Source of the DNA: Thermaurantimonas sp046299575 | Lineage (GTDB): Bacteria; Bacteroidota; Bacteroidia; Flavobacteriales; Schleiferiaceae | NCBI RefSeq assembly: GCF_046299575.1 | Contig: NZ_JBKBHX010000001.1 | Coordinates: forward strand, 124,001 to 188,000 | Reading direction: 5' to 3' | DNA length: 64,000 bases | Part shown: piece by piece, positions 61,514-64,000 of the stretch | Layout of the letters: the number at the start of each line of letters is the position of its first letter | Position numbering within the stretch: the stretch's first letter is position 1 | The notes under the pieces: model-generated | The model's database searches: none | What the model saw: the letters and a program-made list of their open reading frames with translations, nothing else | What the model was told of the DNA's origin: nothing | Translations under genes and position numbers: made by a program

Positions 61514-62107
61514 CTAATTTAAATAAATGGAGTGAAATGTGTTTTTTTCTTGAATTTCAATAAGCTTCAGATATTTTATAAAACTCTTCAAGTAAGAAAC
61601 GCGCGAATCGAAGGTAGAGCATTTGACATATTCAATTTTTTCAGCTTCGCTCATCGGCAGTTTAAGGGCCAACTGGTGTAATGTGATGGTATCAACAAAG
61701 TGATATTGCTCATCTCGAATTTCTTTGTATTGCTCAAATTCAAATAGCAGAGACTTCGGACACAAGTAATCGTCAAAGAGCAGCTCCTCTACCAGCCCAC
61801 CAGGATATAAGCTGTCAGCATCGTATGAAGAAATAAATTTTTTTAAGTAAAACAGTTCTTTACACTTCACGATGATGTCGGCTTCACCACTTGGATAGCG
61901 CTTTATAACATCGATGATTTCGACCAGACTTCCTAGATTTCTGGTATTGAGCGGGCTCGCCAGCACGATGCCAAAGTGTCGATCTCCTTTCAATGAATCT
62001 TTTAGCAGTTGTTTATAGCGCTCTTCATAAATGTGTAAATCGGCTGACTCGCCGGGCAGCAGAAATAGTCGAAGTGGAAAAAGTTTGATTCTTTGAAAAT
62101 TAGACAT
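61514..62107 (-). CDS. Lon N-terminal (substrate-binding) domain protein
   Basis: A 197-residue protein with the Lon N-terminal (PUA-like) beta fold and helices: IKLFPLRLFLLPGESADLHIYEERYKQL, then LGSLVEIIDVIKRYPSGEADIIVKC and FYLKKF. No protease or ATPase domain. Common stand-alone protein of unknown role in Bacteroidota. Starts with ATG 62107, 16 bases before apaG's frame begins. Confidence 0.85.
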   Translation of the reverse strand: MSNFQRIKLFPLRLFLLPGESADLHIYEERYKQLLKDSLKGDRHFGIVLASPLNTRNLGSLVEIIDVIKRYPSGEADIIVKCKELFYLKKFISSYDADSLYPGGLVEELLFDDYLCPKSLLFEFEQYKEIRDEQYHFVDTITLHQLALKLPMSEAEKIEYVKCSTFDSRVSYLKSFIKYLKLIEIQEKNTFHSIYLN

Positions 62108-62161
62108 TTGGATAAACGATAGTACTTTTTTTAAACCGAATAAACTTTCGACTGTTCGACA

Positions 62162-63784
62162 TCAAGTTTCTATTTTTTTCTTTCTTAACGCAAAAGCCAA
62201 GGCATATAAGGCCAAAAAGCCGGAAAGAAACCACGATACACGCGAAATCACATCGCCTGTAGCCGTAAAGAAGGTCTGTTCAGTGAGCAAAGGAATGTCT
62301 GCAGCCAGAGCTCCAGCAGTTTTATAAGAAAGGGATTGCAGTATATCGCCTCGGGAGTTGATCACGGCTGATACTCCGGTGTTGGCACTTCGGGCTATCC
62401 AACGGCGATTTTCTACCGCCCGCAGGCGGGCGTAGTGCAGATGCTGTCGATGGCCGGTAGTGTTTCCCCACCAATCGTCATTGGTGATGATGGATATAAA
62501 ATTCGCTCCGTTTTTAACGAAAAGGCTAACAAACTCTGGAAAAACAGATTCAAAGCAAATGACAGAAGATGTGCCTGAGCCATTGACCGAATGCAGAAAT
62601 ACCGTGCGCTCTTTCTGGATGCCATGCGTGCCGGTAGTGCCGCCAAAAGAGCCCACTGCATGCTCAAGCAATGGCTTGAGCACGGTGGAAAAAGGAAAGT
62701 GCTCTACACCTACCACGAGCTTCGACTTGTGGTAAAATTTCGGCTTATATACCTCACCAAAAAAGGCTGCAGCATTAAAGACGTCGTACCAAGCTTCGGC
62801 ATTAGTGTATTTGCGAGCAGTTGGAGTAACCTTCGCCGGATCTGTATAACTCGCGTAGGTAGAAGCACCTAACAATAGATTAACTCGAGGATATTGCTCT
62901 TTAAAAGCATTAAGCAACTGATAATCGGGGTGATACATCGCGGCACTCTCTTCGACAGGCTCGGGCAGCATGGTCTCCGGACCGATTACCCATTCGGTGG
63001 AGCTGTCCATTTTAGATTGTGCCAACTCAATAAACCTCTGAATTTGAAACGTTTGAGGCAAATCAAATTTTTCGGTGTAAGCATCAAAATTTGGCTGAAC
63101 GATCACCACACGCGTACTTCCGACCGGATTGTCAATATAGGTGTTGTATTTATAGAGGCTGTAAACAATCGGAAGACCTATCCAAAGCACAATGCTAATG
63201 TAGCTGAACGCCAACCGACGAAAAGGTACTGATTTGTTAAGAAACTGTTTTAACACCTTGTAAATGAGAATATTCACAATCCAGATCCAAAGAGTTCCGC
63301 CCGAAACACTGGTAATGTCGTACCACTGTACCCATTCAGGATGATGCGCAAATGCATTTCCAAGCGTGAGCCAGGGCCAGCTCATTTCCCAGTCCTGATG
63401 AAAATTTTCAAAAGCCAACCAAAACGCCACCAAAGCGATCCATCCCCTTTTTGGCCCAAGTACATGTCTTACTTTGTGAGCTGCCAAAAACACAAGCGCC
63501 ATCAGTCCTGCATTGAAAGTGCATACTGCCACTACCCCACTCCAATGGGCATTCCATATCCAGCTGGTGACGAATAAGTTAAATAGAGCGAAAGCCACAT
63601 ACATCACAAACCAAACCCTAAAGGCCCTATATTTTTTAGACTCCGCATCCGAAATGTTTTCAAACAACCATAGTGAGGGTACAAATGCTACAAACATGAG
63701 CAGCGGAAAACCTTGATCAGGCCAGGATGCCCATAATAAAAGAGGAGTTATTAACGCCTGCCAATATTTTTTTAGTATTTTCAT
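62162..63784 (-). CDS. lnt: Apolipoprotein N-acyltransferase
   Basis: A 540-residue enzyme that adds the third acyl chain to lipoproteins in the inner membrane. N-terminal hydrophobic segments (about 1-200) are followed by a nitrilase-like domain with Glu270 in WVIGPETMLPEP, the catalytic Lys in YHKSKLVVGVEHFPF and Cys410 in VICFESVFPEF. NDDWWGNTTGHRQHLHYARLRAVENRRW follows. ATG 63784 chosen; it has a signal-anchor-like start and an exact promoter element upstream. Confidence 0.96.
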   Translation of the reverse strand: MKILKKYWQALITPLLLWASWPDQGFPLLMFVAFVPSLWLFENISDAESKKYRAFRVWFVMYVAFALFNLFVTSWIWNAHWSGVVAVCTFNAGLMALVFLAAHKVRHVLGPKRGWIALVAFWLAFENFHQDWEMSWPWLTLGNAFAHHPEWVQWYDITSVSGGTLWIWIVNILIYKVLKQFLNKSVPFRRLAFSYISIVLWIGLPIVYSLYKYNTYIDNPVGSTRVVIVQPNFDAYTEKFDLPQTFQIQRFIELAQSKMDSSTEWVIGPETMLPEPVEESAAMYHPDYQLLNAFKEQYPRVNLLLGASTYASYTDPAKVTPTARKYTNAEAWYDVFNAAAFFGEVYKPKFYHKSKLVVGVEHFPFSTVLKPLLEHAVGSFGGTTGTHGIQKERTVFLHSVNGSGTSSVICFESVFPEFVSLFVKNGANFISIITNDDWWGNTTGHRQHLHYARLRAVENRRWIARSANTGVSAVINSRGDILQSLSYKTAGALAADIPLLTEQTFFTATGDVISRVSWFLSGFLALYALAFALRKKKIET

Positions 63785-63805
63785 GAAAAAAGCATCTGCT
63801 GGGCT

Positions 63806-63813
63806 CAAAAGTA
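63806..63813 (-). promoter_or_regulatory. -7 promoter element for lnt
   Basis: TACTTTTG on the minus strand, exact TAnnTTTG, 21 bases before the ATG at 63784. It overlaps the alternative upstream start, supporting 63784. Confidence 0.6.
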
Positions 63814-63936
63814 ACTCGATGCTCCTATTCTGGTTTGTTAAGGAATATCAATAAGCAGAACTCTTAACAATACAGCATATGCAGTAGTAACTCCCATTGA
63901 CTACACTCAGAAGTTTGTAAATATTCTTTCAAAAAA

Positions 63937-64000
63937 ATGCTTCGGGTCCGTCTTTCGATTCTTGCATTATTTGCAAGTATCTTAGTATCAGGTCAAAAGC
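63937..64000 (+). CDS. Start of a secreted protein (3' end outside window)
   Basis: Twenty-one codons from ATG 63937: MLRVRLSILALFASILVSGQ, a plausible signal peptide ending VSGQ. The rest lies outside the window, so nothing more can be said. Confidence 0.55.
   Translation, partial: MLRVRLSILALFASILVSGQK

Noticed and set aside
62415..62436. GC-rich palindrome around 62419-62434
   Set aside because: It lies inside the conserved Lnt YARLRAVENRRW segment and is explained by the codons for that motif; not a separate element.
1..64000. tRNA, rRNA, CRISPR and mobile-element genes
   Set aside because: I looked for cloverleaf-like ends, regular spacer repeats and transposase motifs and saw none; absence by eye is not proof.

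Overview
The window looks like chromosomal DNA of a Bacteroidota bacterium; the order is not resolved. Supporting signs are two large secreted proteins with type IX secretion (T9SS) C-terminal sorting domains, a TonB-dependent receptor with a CarboxypepD_reg-like front domain, the gene block purH-mreBCD-mrdA-rodA, FIST and DUF2490 proteins, weak or absent Shine-Dalgarno sites, and many copies of the Bacteroidota -7 promoter motif TAnnTTTG about 20-35 bases before start codons. I saw no tRNA, rRNA, CRISPR array, transposase, integrase or phage gene. Most of the window is core chromosome.

Layout, left to right. 1-660: the end of a T9SS-secreted protein. 966-3477: a sphingosine-1-phosphate-lyase-like PLP enzyme with an MFS transporter. 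3560-10618: purH followed by the cell-elongation operon mreB, mreC, mreD, mrdA (PBP2), rodA. 11051-12062: fabH, interrupted by an apparent frameshift. 12162-15320: a small CarboxypepD_reg-like exported protein and a TonB-dependent receptor. 15337-19064 (minus strand): an MlaE/MlaF-type lipid ABC transporter coupled by overlapping codons to a polysaccharide deacetylase and a FemAB/GNAT-like protein. Then yebC, an outer-membrane barrel protein, and a LolA-like protein with two FtsX-type permeases but no ATPase. 24254-28891: a giant T9SS adhesin-like protein. 28991-31527: an Ig-like lipoprotein and rsgA.

31618-38376 is a signalling locus: a FIST-domain sensor, a multi-PAS histidine kinase, a stand-alone receiver, a hybrid kinase with receivers at both ends, and a serine hydrolase. 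38441-44322 holds a DMT transporter, a DUF2490 protein, a Dph6-like PP-loop enzyme, an FAH-family hydrolase, a DnaQ-like exonuclease, a 2-oxoacid dehydrogenase E2 and dihydrofolate reductase. 44398-47983 is nrdA-nrdB. 48353-49174 is gcvH and a VanZ-family gene, followed by a small secreted-protein gene (49308-49838) that reads through only if two compensating one-base shifts are corrected. 50176-51621 is an outer-membrane barrel gene whose 5' end runs into a GC-rich, hairpin-bearing element.

51706-64000 is mostly envelope and housekeeping: fabI; the Kdo pathway set kdsD, kdsA, kdsC behind an Mrp/ApbC ATPase; a lipoprotein; an LpxD-like acyltransferase coupled to leuS; an isoprenylcysteine-methyltransferase-like membrane protein; apaG; a Lon N-terminal-domain protein; lnt; and the first codons of a secreted protein. 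Taken together, fabH, fabI, kdsA/C/D, lpxD, lnt, the Mla-like and Lol-like genes and the mre/rod block cover fatty acid, lipid A/Kdo, lipoprotein and murein assembly. The most notable points are the two broken reading frames, the GC-rich element, the FIST locus, the lyase-transporter pair, and the duplicated, nearly identical DNA of the two T9SS genes.
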